DNA from: CAZSRX01 sp964609675 [NCBI: uncultured Bacteroidota bacterium]
Lineage (GTDB): Bacteria; CLD3; SB21
Assembly (NCBI GenBank): GCA_964609675.1
Contig: CAZSRX010000028.1
Coordinates: forward strand, 1,749 to 58,192
Reading direction: 5' to 3'
DNA: 56,444 nt
Part shown: piece after piece, positions 44,413 to 53,174 of the stretch
Position numbering within the stretch: the stretch's first letter is position 1
Layout: each line of letters opens with the position of its first letter
Position numbers and translations under genes: made by a program
Notes under the pieces: generated by a model
What the model was told of the DNA's origin: nothing
Seen by the model: the letters and a program-made list of their open reading frames with translations, nothing else
Databases searched by the model: none

Positions 44413-45255
44413 ATGTCCACCGAAAAAGCATCCATCGCCAGACCGCCGCGCCGGCCGCGCGTCGCCGGCTTTTTCTATCCGGCCGAAGCAAAAAAGCTTC
44501 GCAACGATCTGGATATTTTCTATGCGCAGGCCAAACCCGTAGATATTCCGGGCGTCATTTTCGGCATTGTAGCGCCGCACGCCGGTTATGTCTATTCCGG
44601 GCAGGTCGCCGCCGAAGCTTATAAACAGGTTCAGGGACGTCCTTATCAATTTGTCATCGTTATCGCCCCGAGTCACCGGGATTATTTGCGCGGCGTATCG
44701 GTATATCCTGGCGACTATATAACCCCGCTTGGACCGGTTCCGGTGAACGCCGATTATTGCCGAAAACTCACGGCGGCCAGCGATAGGATTATCCTATCAG
44801 AACTCGGCCATCGCGACGAACATGCCCTGGAAGTGCAGGTGCCGTTTCTTCAAACAAGTCTTAAGGATTTTCAACTGATTCCGTTAGTCATGGGCTCTCA
44901 GGATATGGACACCTGCCGCGCGCTGGGCCATGCCATTGCGAACGTTTTTCAGAATACGTCCATTCTCGTGGTGGCCAGCAGCGACCTGTCGCATTTCCAT
45001 CCGCAGAGCGTTGCCGAGCATCTGGACCGCGTGGTTGCGGATGATTTCGAAAATTTCGACGAAGAAAAACTCTACGAACACATAATGCGTCAGGAATGCG
45101 AAGCCTGCGGCGCCGGCCCTATGATCGCCGCTATGATCGCCACCCGCCAATTAGGCGCGGAACACGCCCGGGTATTATCGTACCGTACTTCCGGAGCGGT
45201 CAGCGGCGATTATGAGCAGGTGGTCGGCTATTTAGCCGGAATATTGCATGCCTGA
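44413..45255 (+). CDS. MEMO1-like AmmeMemoRadiSam system protein B
   Basis: A 280-residue protein of the MEMO family, related to class III ring-opening dioxygenases. The residues that bind metal in human MEMO1 (H49, H81, C244) have counterparts at H56 (APHAGYVYSG), H88 (APSHRD) and C232 (CEACGAGP); GHRDEHALEVQVPFL and SSDLSHF are also conserved. The AmmeMemoRadiSam set comprises an AMMECR1-like protein A, this protein B and a radical SAM enzyme. The radical SAM gene is at 33187-34170; protein A is not here. The role is unknown. It starts 15 bases after the regulator stop. Confidence 0.88.
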   Translation: MSTEKASIARPPRRPRVAGFFYPAEAKKLRNDLDIFYAQAKPVDIPGVIFGIVAPHAGYVYSGQVAAEAYKQVQGRPYQFVIVIAPSHRDYLRGVSVYPGDYITPLGPVPVNADYCRKLTAASDRIILSELGHRDEHALEVQVPFLQTSLKDFQLIPLVMGSQDMDTCRALGHAIANVFQNTSILVVASSDLSHFHPQSVAEHLDRVVADDFENFDEEKLYEHIMRQECEACGAGPMIAAMIATRQLGAEHARVLSYRTSGAVSGDYEQVVGYLAGILHA

Positions 45256-45301
45256 AAGAATGATCCCAATCTCCTGAAACCGATAACGATGAAGGTTTTT
45301 T

Positions 45302-45769
45302 ATGTTTGTTTTATTTCCGGCGTTTCTCGTTCTTCACATTTTCGGCGTTATACTTTGGGCGGGAGGCAGTATCGTTCAATACATTTTCTTCACCGATATG
45401 CCTGAGGATTGCCACCCTAATGAACAATCGTTTTTTATTGACCTTATACGTAAAGTCACGCGGGTGATGGCTCTTACGGGTACGGGCGTGGTCTGGCTAA
45501 GCGGTCTGACGATGATTTTTATTCAGGGCTCAGAGTGGCTTACCGCGCACGGTTTTATCCATATTAAAATTTCCCTGGGCCTTATAGCGGCCGTTTTAAC
45601 TCTAATGGCTTTTTACGCTATCCGGAAAACCGCCGCGCTTTGTTCGGCGGAAAGCCCGGATCCGGCAGCGGTAATGCCTTCAATGAAACGTTGGAAGACC
45701 CTGCAGACTATCCTTCTGATTACGCTGGGTACGGCGGTTCTGGTGGCTGTATTCCGTTTTTTCAATTAA
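45302..45769 (+). CDS. Four-helix membrane protein (CopD/HemJ-like)
   Basis: A 155-residue integral membrane protein with four hydrophobic helices (about 3-25, 52-72, 85-105, 132-152). Histidines in LHIFGVILWAGG and HGFIHIKISLG recall the heme-ligand pattern of HemJ/UPF0093 and CopD-like proteins, which bind heme or copper. AAGG lies six bases before the ATG. Its place between the MEMO gene and the MuiA gene gives no clear clue. HemJ (protoporphyrinogen oxidase) is possible but usual HemJ motifs such as WfxgLFYLPRLFVYH are not evident. Confidence 0.6.
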   Translation: MFVLFPAFLVLHIFGVILWAGGSIVQYIFFTDMPEDCHPNEQSFFIDLIRKVTRVMALTGTGVVWLSGLTMIFIQGSEWLTAHGFIHIKISLGLIAAVLTLMAFYAIRKTAALCSAESPDPAAVMPSMKRWKTLQTILLITLGTAVLVAVFRFFN

Positions 45770-45792
45770 AAACATAAACCACAGGAGCTATT

Positions 45793-47487
45793 ATGAAAAA
45801 AATGATGATTGTTATTCTGGCGCTGACGGCGCACACGCTCGCCGCGCAACAGAAAAACATTCCGTCCGAAATCACCGCTGTTACGCTGTATTCGGACCGC
45901 GCCCATGTCGTCCGGTCGGCGGATGTCAGTCTGGCCGAAGGTAATCATGAACTGATTTTCAAAGACCTGCCTTACAGCCTGGATGATCAGTCCCTGCGCG
46001 TGGAAGGTTCCGGTACAGCCGCAGCCAAAATCACGGACATCAAGATTGAAACCGTGTATATTGATACCCTGCCGAAAAATGCGCTGAAGGACCTGCAGGA
46101 CCAATTGACCGCGCTGAACGATGAAGAAAAGATTTATGCCGACCGTATAGCCGTGCTCATGAAGGAAATTGAATTTCTGGATCTCATCAAAAAACACGCC
46201 ACCACGGCCGGGCAGACCGCTCAAGAAACGGTAAAACCCTCCATCGACGAATGGACGCGGCTGTTTGCTTTTTATGACGCCAATTATGAGAAAATCAACC
46301 TGGAAGCCCGCACGCTGGAAAAAAAGAAGCAGGAGTTACAGAGCAAGAAAAGTCAAATCCAGCAACAAATTAACCGGCTTTCCGGTTATTCCAAGCTTAC
46401 ACGCAAACGCGCGGTTGTGAACGTAACGGCCACCCGGGCCGGGCAGATGAAGTTTAACCTCTCGTACGTGCTTACCGGCGCCCGCTGGTATCCGTTTTAC
46501 GATGTTCGGGTTTCGCAGGAAAATCAATCCGTGGAGCTGACATATTACGCCATGATTGCCCAGAATACCGGTGAGGACTGGAAAGACGTCAACCTGTCAA
46601 TATCCACCGCGCGTCCCAATATCTCCGGATCCGCGCCCGTTTTGAGCGCCTGGTACCTGAACGTGTACACGCCGTATTATGCCAGCGATAGTAAATATGA
46701 TAGACGCCTGGCCGGCGCGGGGGGCGCCCGTTCCTTCTCGGCAAAAAAAGAAAAAAGTATGATGGAAGAATCAAAGTCCGCAGAAGTCAGCGACGATGAA
46801 AGCAGCAGCCTGATCGCGGAAACGGCAACCATCGAACAGCGGTCCACTTCCGTCGTGTTTAACATTAAAAAACCCGCCACGATTCCCGCGGATAATTTTG
46901 ATCATAAAGTTACCATATCTATCGAAAAACTCAAAGCCGATTTTCTGTATGCGGCGACACCGAAAATTGCGGAACTGGCCTATCTGAAAGGCAAGATCGA
47001 AAACATCACCGAGGTGCCGTTCTTAGCAGGAAAAATCAACCTGTTCTTTGGCAACAGTTTTGTGGGCACATCCGAAATCCCCACTGTGATACCCACGGAA
47101 AAATTCGACGTGTCGCTCGGCATTGACGACGCCATCAAAATCAAGCGGGAGCAGGTCAAGGATTACCGCTCCGAGACCGGAATTTTCTCGAAAAACATAA
47201 AAAAATCTTTCGAATACAAAATTACCGTGGAAAGTTTCCGGAAAACCGACGACACGATTATTATTCAGGATCAGTTTCCAATTCCTCAGGATGAGCGCAT
47301 TAAAGTCGAAGCGGTTCTGCCGGACTTTAAAAAGGAAAACATGCTGTCTGTTCCGAACGGCGTGGTTGAGAAAAAAAGCGGCGGGATTGTCGAATGGCGT
47401 TTAAAAATCAAACCGAAAGAGAAAACCGAACTCCGCATCAAATATAATGTGGAATATCCGGGCGATATTCGCATTGAAGGGCTTTAA
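45793..47487 (+). CDS. DUF4139/MuiA-family protein
   Basis: A 564-residue exported protein (signal peptide ending AAQ). An N-terminal DUF4140-like domain (EITAVTLYSDRAHVVRSADVSLAEG) is followed by a long coiled coil (about residues 105-205) and a beta-rich DUF4139 domain (LTGARWYPFYDVRVSQENQSVELTYYAMIAQNTGEDWKDVNLSISTARP), a match to the mucoidy inhibitor A group. Such proteins are linked to surface polysaccharide control in cyanobacteria; the mechanism is unknown. Ends in a Lys/Glu-rich beta region. It lies just before the act operon promoter. Confidence 0.8.
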   Translation: MKKMMIVILALTAHTLAAQQKNIPSEITAVTLYSDRAHVVRSADVSLAEGNHELIFKDLPYSLDDQSLRVEGSGTAAAKITDIKIETVYIDTLPKNALKDLQDQLTALNDEEKIYADRIAVLMKEIEFLDLIKKHATTAGQTAQETVKPSIDEWTRLFAFYDANYEKINLEARTLEKKKQELQSKKSQIQQQINRLSGYSKLTRKRAVVNVTATRAGQMKFNLSYVLTGARWYPFYDVRVSQENQSVELTYYAMIAQNTGEDWKDVNLSISTARPNISGSAPVLSAWYLNVYTPYYASDSKYDRRLAGAGGARSFSAKKEKSMMEESKSAEVSDDESSSLIAETATIEQRSTSVVFNIKKPATIPADNFDHKVTISIEKLKADFLYAATPKIAELAYLKGKIENITEVPFLAGKINLFFGNSFVGTSEIPTVIPTEKFDVSLGIDDAIKIKREQVKDYRSETGIFSKNIKKSFEYKITVESFRKTDDTIIIQDQFPIPQDERIKVEAVLPDFKKENMLSVPNGVVEKKSGGIVEWRLKIKPKEKTELRIKYNVEYPGDIRIEGL

Positions 47488-47502
47488 TCAAGAATAATTT
47501 TA

Positions 47503-47531
47503 TTGCCTTTGATGATAAAAGGTATTAAAAT
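47503..47531 (+). promoter_or_regulatory. Sigma-70-like promoter for the act operon
   Basis: TTGCCT (47503-47508) and TAAAAT (47526-47531) are 17 bases apart; predicted leader about 38 bases to the actD ATG. The short gap 47488-47575 contains nothing else. Confidence 0.5.
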
Positions 47532-47575
47532 TCCGGGGTACACATACGATTTAACCTATTTGCTTTGAGAAATTC

Positions 47576-48118
47576 ATGGCGAATCAAAAATCAGACTTTG
47601 TTTACTTAGTATCCGAATTTAACGGCCCGTCGGAGTTGTTGCGCGCCGCGGAGAAACTGCGGGATGCCGGATATCGCGATTTTGACTGCCATTCGCCCTA
47701 TCCGATCCACGGCATGGATCAGGCCATGGGGTTGAAGCGATCCCCATTGGGCTATATTGTGTTTCTCGTCGGTTTCTGCGGTGTAACGGGTATGATTGCG
47801 CTGACCTGGTGGGTTAGTGCGGTCGCCTATCCGGTCATTATTTCCGGCAAGCCGCTTTTCAGTTACCCCGCCTACGTACCGCCGATATTCGCGATCGGAG
47901 TCTTGTCAGGCGGAATAACGGCTCTGCTCGGCATGTTAGCGCTGAACAAGCTGCCGCGGCCGCATCACCCGCTGTTCGATGCCGGGTTATTTTCCAAAGC
48001 CACTGACGACGGATTTCTGGCGAGTGTCCGTGTCGAGAACCGGCCGGAGAGCATCGACGCCGCGAGGGCTTTTCTTGAAAGTCTCGAGGGTAAAAACACG
48101 GAAATAGTTAACGACTGA
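47576..48118 (+). CDS. actD: ActD, DUF3341 subunit of alternative complex III
   Basis: A 180-residue membrane protein. Residues 1-55 are a soluble domain (VYLVSEFNGPSELLRAAEKLRDAGYRDF) with PYPIHGMD; two helices follow (about 60-85 and 98-125); the C-terminal soluble part has the HPLFDAGLF motif and alpha/beta strands. DUF3341 proteins are ActD of the quinol:electron-acceptor oxidoreductase. In other genomes actABC precede it; here they do not. The next gene starts 17 bases after its stop. Confidence 0.88.
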   Translation: MANQKSDFVYLVSEFNGPSELLRAAEKLRDAGYRDFDCHSPYPIHGMDQAMGLKRSPLGYIVFLVGFCGVTGMIALTWWVSAVAYPVIISGKPLFSYPAYVPPIFAIGVLSGGITALLGMLALNKLPRPHHPLFDAGLFSKATDDGFLASVRVENRPESIDAARAFLESLEGKNTEIVND

Positions 48119-48135
48119 TACACAGAAACGAAAAG

Positions 48136-48735
48136 ATGTCCATGCGAATTATCCTGCTTACCGCCGTTTTAGTCGTAATCACAGCTTGCCAGGGGCAGAC
48201 TTCCAAGGAACCCCCGATTCATCTGAATCCCAACATGGATAAGATGCCGAAGTACAAAGCCCAGGCCGAAAGTCAGTTCTTCACCGACGGCGCCGCGATG
48301 CGGCCGCCGGCCGCGGGCACGGTCGCGGAAAATGACCTTCGGGCCGACGAGGCCTACTATACCGGGAAAAACGCCGACGGTCAACTGATTGCGGCGATAC
48401 CCGTTCCTGTTAACAAGGATTTCATGCTCCGCGGGCAGGAACGCTTTAATATCTACTGCGCGCCGTGTCACGCGCGCACGGGCGAAGGGAACGGTATCGT
48501 GGTCCAGCGCGGGTTTGTACAGCCGCCGACGTTTCATTCCGACGTGATGCGCGCCAATCCGGCCGGTCATTTTTTCACGGTCATCAGCCAGGGCATCCGC
48601 AGTATGCCGACGTACAAACATCAGGTGCCGGTGACAGACCGTTGGGCCATCGTCAGCTACATCCGCGCTCTGCAGCGCAGCCAGCACGCGGCTTCATCCG
48701 ATATTCCCCAAGAAACGCTTAAGGAACTCCGGTAA
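48136..48735 (+). CDS. actE: ActE, monoheme cytochrome c lipoprotein of alternative complex III
   Basis: A 199-residue lipoprotein with lipobox ITAC (Cys 18). One class I cytochrome c domain holds CAPCH (C108, C111, H112), with the GEGNG heme pocket, and M157 in RSMPTYKHQ as likely sixth ligand. Typical for ActE, it would accept electrons in the periplasm and pass them to a downstream acceptor. The short N-terminal part (EPPIHLNPNMDKMPKYKAQ) is a characteristic ActE segment. The stop is one base before the actF start. Confidence 0.9.
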   Translation: MSMRIILLTAVLVVITACQGQTSKEPPIHLNPNMDKMPKYKAQAESQFFTDGAAMRPPAAGTVAENDLRADEAYYTGKNADGQLIAAIPVPVNKDFMLRGQERFNIYCAPCHARTGEGNGIVVQRGFVQPPTFHSDVMRANPAGHFFTVISQGIRSMPTYKHQVPVTDRWAIVSYIRALQRSQHAASSDIPQETLKELR

Positions 48736-48736
48736 C

Positions 48737-49918
48737 ATGACGACTTCAGACCACGGGACCTATATAATGGCCGAACCGGGCCGGTTCGGCATTACCGCTT
48801 ACCTCATCGGCGGCGCCGGCTTAGCGCTGAGCGCCATCGGCTTTTTTACCGAGCCGGAACAATTTTATCATTCCTACCTGACAGCCTTCACGTTTTGGAT
48901 TTCCATCGGGCTCGGCGGCTTGTTTTTTACTCTGCTGCATCATCTTGTGGGCGCGACATGGAGCGTTGTCCTGCGGCGGATTTCCGAAACGCTGATGATC
49001 ACCCTTCCGCTGATGGCCCTGTTTTTTATCCCCCTCATCTTCGGTATGCACGATCTGTATCACTGGACGCATGCTGACGCCGTGGCTCAGGATGCCATTC
49101 TGCAAAAAAAAGCCGGCTATCTGAACGTACCGTTCTTTCTCATTCGCACCGTTATTTATTTCGCCGTCTGGACCCTCTTCGGTTTTATGCTATATAGGTG
49201 GTCCCGAAAGCAGGATCAGGGCGACATGTCTAAAAACCGAACCATGCGTCAGCTCAGCGCGCCGGGCATGATCCTCTTTGCTCTTACCGTAACGTATGCC
49301 GCGTTCGACTGGCTGATGTCGCTTGACCCGCACTGGTATTCGACCATTTTCGGCGTGTATTACTTCGCGGGCAGTTTTCTCGGTACGATTACATTCATTG
49401 TTATCTTCTGTCTGTACCTGAAACGCCGGGGCATTCTTCATCAAACCATCACCACCGAACATTATCACGACCTCGGCAAACTGATGTTTGGCTTTACTAT
49501 TTTCTGGGCCTACATCGGGTTCTCGCAGTTCTTCCTGATCTGGTATGCGAACATTCCCGAGGAAACCATTTATTATCTCCATCGGTGGGAAGGCAGCTGG
49601 CAGTATATCAGTCTTGCGCTGATTTTCGGCAATCTGGCCCTGCCGTTTTTTATTCTGATGCTCCGTTCTTCCAAGCGCACTCTTGCCGTACTGTTTTCCA
49701 TCGCGGTACTGCAATTCGTCATGCACTGGGTCGATCTGTACTGGATGATTCTGCCGAATTATTCGCATCACGGCGCGCATTTTTCATGGATCGATCTTAC
49801 GACCACGGTAGGTATCGGCGGTGTGTTTCTTGGCTTTTTCTGGCAAAAATTTTCCCGGAACCCGCTGGTGCCCATAAATGATCCCTTGCTTGAATCTTCC
49901 ATTCAAATAAAGAACTGA
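48737..49918 (+). CDS. actF: ActF, polytopic membrane subunit of alternative complex III
   Basis: A 393-residue protein with about ten transmembrane helices, homologous to NrfD/PsrC-like ActC/ActF quinol-binding subunits. Marks of the family include FTFWISIGLGGLFFTLLHHLVGATWSVVLRR, the segment DWLMSLDPHWYSTIFG, and WYANIPEETIYYLHRW. It probably contributes to proton translocation. It follows actE with one base in between and is followed three bases later by a small membrane protein gene. Confidence 0.92.
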   Translation: MTTSDHGTYIMAEPGRFGITAYLIGGAGLALSAIGFFTEPEQFYHSYLTAFTFWISIGLGGLFFTLLHHLVGATWSVVLRRISETLMITLPLMALFFIPLIFGMHDLYHWTHADAVAQDAILQKKAGYLNVPFFLIRTVIYFAVWTLFGFMLYRWSRKQDQGDMSKNRTMRQLSAPGMILFALTVTYAAFDWLMSLDPHWYSTIFGVYYFAGSFLGTITFIVIFCLYLKRRGILHQTITTEHYHDLGKLMFGFTIFWAYIGFSQFFLIWYANIPEETIYYLHRWEGSWQYISLALIFGNLALPFFILMLRSSKRTLAVLFSIAVLQFVMHWVDLYWMILPNYSHHGAHFSWIDLTTTVGIGGVFLGFFWQKFSRNPLVPINDPLLESSIQIKN

Positions 49919-49921
49919 CCT

Positions 49922-50248
49922 ATGGCCAACAATCAGGAACCCGGTTACGCTAAAGAGGACGTGAGCAACAAAAAAATTGCACTGTACGGACTGATCAGTA
50001 TTCTGATATTTGTGATACTGTTTGTAATGATTCATTTTCTGTTCCTCAATCATGACGATTCCCTGATACTCCGGAAAGAACGCCCGTATATCCCGTTGAA
50101 AGAACTGCATGCGCATGAAGATTCCGTACTCTATACCTACCGAATTATTGACGCTTCAAAAGGCCTGTACCGCATTCCCGTTGACAGCGCGATTAAACTG
50201 ATTGAACAGGAAAAACTGAATAAGGCGCTGGATCCGACCCAAAAGTAA
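49922..50248 (+). CDS. Small single-helix membrane protein linked to the act operon
   Basis: A 108-residue protein: polar N-terminus, one helix (IALYGLISILIFVILFVMIHFLF), then a soluble tail with HAHEDSVLYTYRIIDASKGLYRIPVDSAIKLIEQE. The tail recalls short proteins found next to ACIII or respiratory oxidase genes, with a recurrent Tyr-x-Arg-Ile-Pro-Val/Ile-Asp-x-Ala pattern. It may be a peripheral or assembly subunit. It starts three bases after the actF stop. I am not certain of the family. Confidence 0.65.
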   Translation: MANNQEPGYAKEDVSNKKIALYGLISILIFVILFVMIHFLFLNHDDSLILRKERPYIPLKELHAHEDSVLYTYRIIDASKGLYRIPVDSAIKLIEQEKLNKALDPTQK

Positions 50249-50388
50249 AAGGCGGCGGCTCGCTTTTTATCATTGCTAATAACCGAAATCCTTCGACAAT
50301 AACCGTTAGCCGCCGGTACCGGCACTAACAAAGGCAAGTTTCTGAATCACCGTTTTCGCGGGGAATAATTGTATTGTGTTATAATTCG

Positions 50389-50913
50389 ATGCAGTCATCC
50401 GTTTTAAAAAAAATCGGCGTCATCGGGCCGGGCGCACCCTTGTGCGGAAACGATTTGTATGACTTTGGTGTTTCGCTTGGCGAAGCCGTTGCGACAAAGG
50501 ATCGGGTTATTATATGCGGCGGGCTGGGCGGTTTCATGGAAGCAGTGTGCCGGGGCGTAAAGCAATCCCCGGAAACATTTTCCGGACAGACCCTTGGCAT
50601 TCTTCCCGGCGATGATCCGGAAAGCGCGAATCCATTTATTGACGTGGCGATTCCTACCGGTATGGGTATAGCCCGAAACGGTATCATTGTTAAAACATCG
50701 GATATTATTATAGCGGCAGGAGGAGGCGCCGGGACATTGTCGGAATTAGCGTTTGCGTGGCAGCACCACAAAACCGTGCTGTGCGTAACCGCCTTCGGCG
50801 GCTGGTCCCGCGAACTGGCCGGACGAAACCTTGATGAGCGCGCGGCCGGCCTGCTGATTGGCGTTCGGACAATTGAAGATATACGGCGATATCTGAATGA
50901 GCGCCTGCGCTGA
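50389..50913 (+). CDS. LOG-like TIGR00725-family Rossmann protein
   Basis: A 174-residue Rossmann-fold protein with GVIGPGA, ICGGLGGFMEAVCRG, LPGDDPESANPFIDVAIPTGMG and AAGGGAGTLSELAFAWQ, the pattern of the TIGR00725/LOG group that may bind or hydrolyse nucleotides. The nearest possible promoter element is TATAAT at 50379-50384, with no convincing -35. TTG at 50374 is an alternative start. It converges with the glycerophosphodiesterase gene five bases further on. It is a distant relative of the LOG protein at 19341-20192. Confidence 0.82.
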   Translation: MQSSVLKKIGVIGPGAPLCGNDLYDFGVSLGEAVATKDRVIICGGLGGFMEAVCRGVKQSPETFSGQTLGILPGDDPESANPFIDVAIPTGMGIARNGIIVKTSDIIIAAGGGAGTLSELAFAWQHHKTVLCVTAFGGWSRELAGRNLDERAAGLLIGVRTIEDIRRYLNERLR

Positions 50914-50918
50914 CACGC

Positions 50919-51662
50919 TTATAAATGGGCTGGCGCAATGTGTTTAATCTGTGAAACCAGCCAGCCGGGGCGGTTGGTATAAAGGCGCATAACCCCATAA
51001 CGGACGGCCTTTCGCAGCGACCATGCCGTATCAACCTGACCGAGGCCGACCTGTAACTTCTCTTCACGGACCCGCGCCGCCATTTTACCGGTAAAAAGCC
51101 AGACGTGGCCCGCAATCTCGTCGATGCCATGCTCTTTACACCAGGCAATATGCTTTTCCGTCACAAACGGCGACAACCTGGGTTCAGTGGCTGTGGCGAT
51201 CAGTCCGCAATGAATATCCGGTGATTGGGTTTTTACCCTCAACAGCGCTTCGGGATTGAATGATATTATCCTGAGTCGGCCTCCGGCGGACAAATATCCT
51301 TTATCGTAGAGTTTATCCGTAATGATATCCCAGCGCGTGTGGGATTTCAGTTCTACGGTGAAACGCCTTTCCGGGAAATAATTCAAAACTTCCTCCAACG
51401 TTGGAATCTCCGGCCGGAGGGATTGCAGTTCAGTCAATTTAAGACTGCGGATAGCCATCTTTTTCCGTTTCGTCCGAATGTGTTCATCATGAACCATGAC
51501 GATCTGATTATCGGCTGTCAGGGACAGATCCATTTCCACTTCATCCGCGCCTTCATCAAAAGCCAGCCGGAATGCCGGAATGGTATTCTCGTAAACGCCC
51601 GCCGGATGCCGTCCCACGCCGCAACCTCGATGACCGATGATCGTATAGGTATCTACTGGCAT
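50919..51662 (-). CDS. Glycerophosphodiester phosphodiesterase
   Basis: A 247-residue TIM-barrel GDPD enzyme that releases sn-glycerol 3-phosphate from glycerophosphodiesters. Catalytic and metal residues sit in IIGHRGCG, YENTIPAFRLAF, GADEVEMDLSLTADNQIVMVHD and FTVELKSH. No signal peptide is seen, so it is likely cytoplasmic. It stands alone, convergent with the LOG-like gene. The gap upstream (51663-52014) carries no clear gene; a decayed reading frame can be read at about 51770-51870. Confidence 0.88.
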   Translation of the reverse strand: MPVDTYTIIGHRGCGVGRHPAGVYENTIPAFRLAFDEGADEVEMDLSLTADNQIVMVHDEHIRTKRKKMAIRSLKLTELQSLRPEIPTLEEVLNYFPERRFTVELKSHTRWDIITDKLYDKGYLSAGGRLRIISFNPEALLRVKTQSPDIHCGLIATATEPRLSPFVTEKHIAWCKEHGIDEIAGHVWLFTGKMAARVREEKLQVGLGQVDTAWSLRKAVRYGVMRLYTNRPGWLVSQIKHIAPAHL

Positions 51663-52014
51663 ATCCTATATGTATTCATTAATCGCCTGGACTCATTAAT
51701 ATCGGTAAAAACTTTTTTATTTTCAAATTGATAGGCCATGTTCTCAAGATTCCAGAAATTTTTGCCCGCCGGGGTACATTAAGAAATTATACCGTAGTCT
51801 GTGGCTACATCCGAATATCGGGCCTATTGTTTGGGGGTACGGCAAAAGGATTGTTGAAAATTTAAAAAGATAAGCTAATGATAATAAAAGCAGGAATAAA
51901 AGTTCTCTGCGGGGTGTTTTTAATAGCGTTAAAATATTACATCATTAATTATGACACAGAAAGCCAAAACATCAGACCATAACTATATAACTATCCAATG
52001 AAAGGGAAAAAACT

Positions 52015-52536
52015 ATGTTTCGTATGGTAATTATGCTGACCGTTTTAGGTTTTTGGGGATTGGTTGCGCCGGTGTATAGTGATTCTGAACCGGCCGGGGA
52101 CCCGATACCGTCGCAATCATTTGACACGGAGTTTCCGGATTTTGGCCCGGTACGTTTTGCCTCGTATTATTATTCGGGCGAACAATTTCGGTTTAACTTT
52201 TATTTAATGGCGGGCAGTGAAGTGCTTTATAGTTTTCCGGATTTTTACGGCAACCTGCAGGGATGGTTTGCCGATGAAATCGTGGCCATTGGCTTTCGGG
52301 ATGTTAACGGCGACGGAAGAAAAGACGTGCTGATTATAGCCAATTATATTACCGGTATGGGTCCGGGCGCGGCGATTCCTTTTCCTGTTGCCGGCGTTTA
52401 TCTACAGGGATTACCCAACAGCACGGCGTTTACCCATGATGAGGCGCTCAATGAAAAAATGAATCAGGGATTGAAGAAAAAAACGATTCCGGCCATGGCG
52501 GAATGGCTCAAGAAAGAATTTGGCGTCAAGAAATAA
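52015..52536 (+). CDS. Secreted hypothetical protein with FG-GAP-like Ca-binding motif
   Basis: A 173-residue exported protein: signal peptide to about residue 24, then a beta-rich body. The segment VAIGFRDVNGDGRKDVLIIA matches the calcium-binding FG-GAP/DxDxDG style loop. The end is a basic helix (AEWLKKEFGVKK). AAAGGG lies eight bases before the ATG. No family is recognised. It is single, followed by a hairpin GTTCCGG...CCGGAAC (52548-52571) without a T run. Confidence 0.65.
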   Translation: MFRMVIMLTVLGFWGLVAPVYSDSEPAGDPIPSQSFDTEFPDFGPVRFASYYYSGEQFRFNFYLMAGSEVLYSFPDFYGNLQGWFADEIVAIGFRDVNGDGRKDVLIIANYITGMGPGAAIPFPVAGVYLQGLPNSTAFTHDEALNEKMNQGLKKKTIPAMAEWLKKEFGVKK

Positions 52537-53174
52537 AAAGCTATTCCGTTCCGGTTCTCGGTTGCCGGAACAGATATATCACATTCAAAGAAAAATAATA
52601 GCTATTACATACTGCAAACTCCATTCGTGAAATATGACCTGCAGTCCAAGTATAGCTGTGCCAATACTGGCCTAAATGTATAGCGTCCTGAGAGGACCGG
52701 TTACAACTATTTCATATACTGTTTCCAGGGCTGGGGTTATGGTAAACGCTTATGGCATGCTATCTTCGGGCCTGCCGGCTCCAATCCGGCGGGTGCCTTT
52801 AGCCTCGGCTTGTTCTTTCACAACCATTACTGGAATTCTCATTTCCAATTAGACAGAATACGTGCGCCTGGCTTTGTGAACGTTTCGGGGGATGGTTGCC
52901 GGTACGGCTTAGTGGCCGGATTCGATTGCTTTTGTAAGACGAGTTGGAGCCAAGGCGAAGCCGGACATTTGTTGAAAATCCCGTCAGAATGGAGGTGTGG
53001 TAGAGATTGGCGGTTGAGGGTCATATGGAGCAATTATAACATGCATTTTATTAGAAAACCATTAGTAAATAGAAATACTCCAACCTAACGCACTCACAAA
53101 AAAAATCGGGAGTGTCATAAAATGGATAAGCATATCCGGATAATTTAAAAAATTGTAAAAATCATAAAAAATAC
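52537..53174. other. 638-bp region without an intact gene
   Basis: A frame open from 52684 to about 53088 on the plus strand (with GYNYFIYCFQGWGYGKRLW, NPAGAFSLGLFFHNHYWN) has no start or ribosome site and no recognised family; it may be a decayed envelope gene. A second hairpin, CCTGCCGG...CCGGCGGG (52777-52799), lies inside. The end of the stretch is AT-rich. It is best described as unassigned or degenerate sequence before the str operon promoter. Confidence 0.4.

Noticed and set aside
45302-45769. HemJ protoporphyrinogen oxidase
   Set aside because: Helix count and His residues fit loosely, but the defining HemJ N-terminal motif is not visible, so I kept a general call.
50312-50323. 12-bp perfect palindrome GCCGGTACCGGC
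   Set aside because: It lies between genes but no repeat partner, operator pattern or promoter overlap makes it meaningful; could be chance.
51818-52751. Shared WGYGKR in two fragments as a repeat
   Set aside because: Codons differ and flanking residues do not align, so six matching residues are not enough to claim a repeat.
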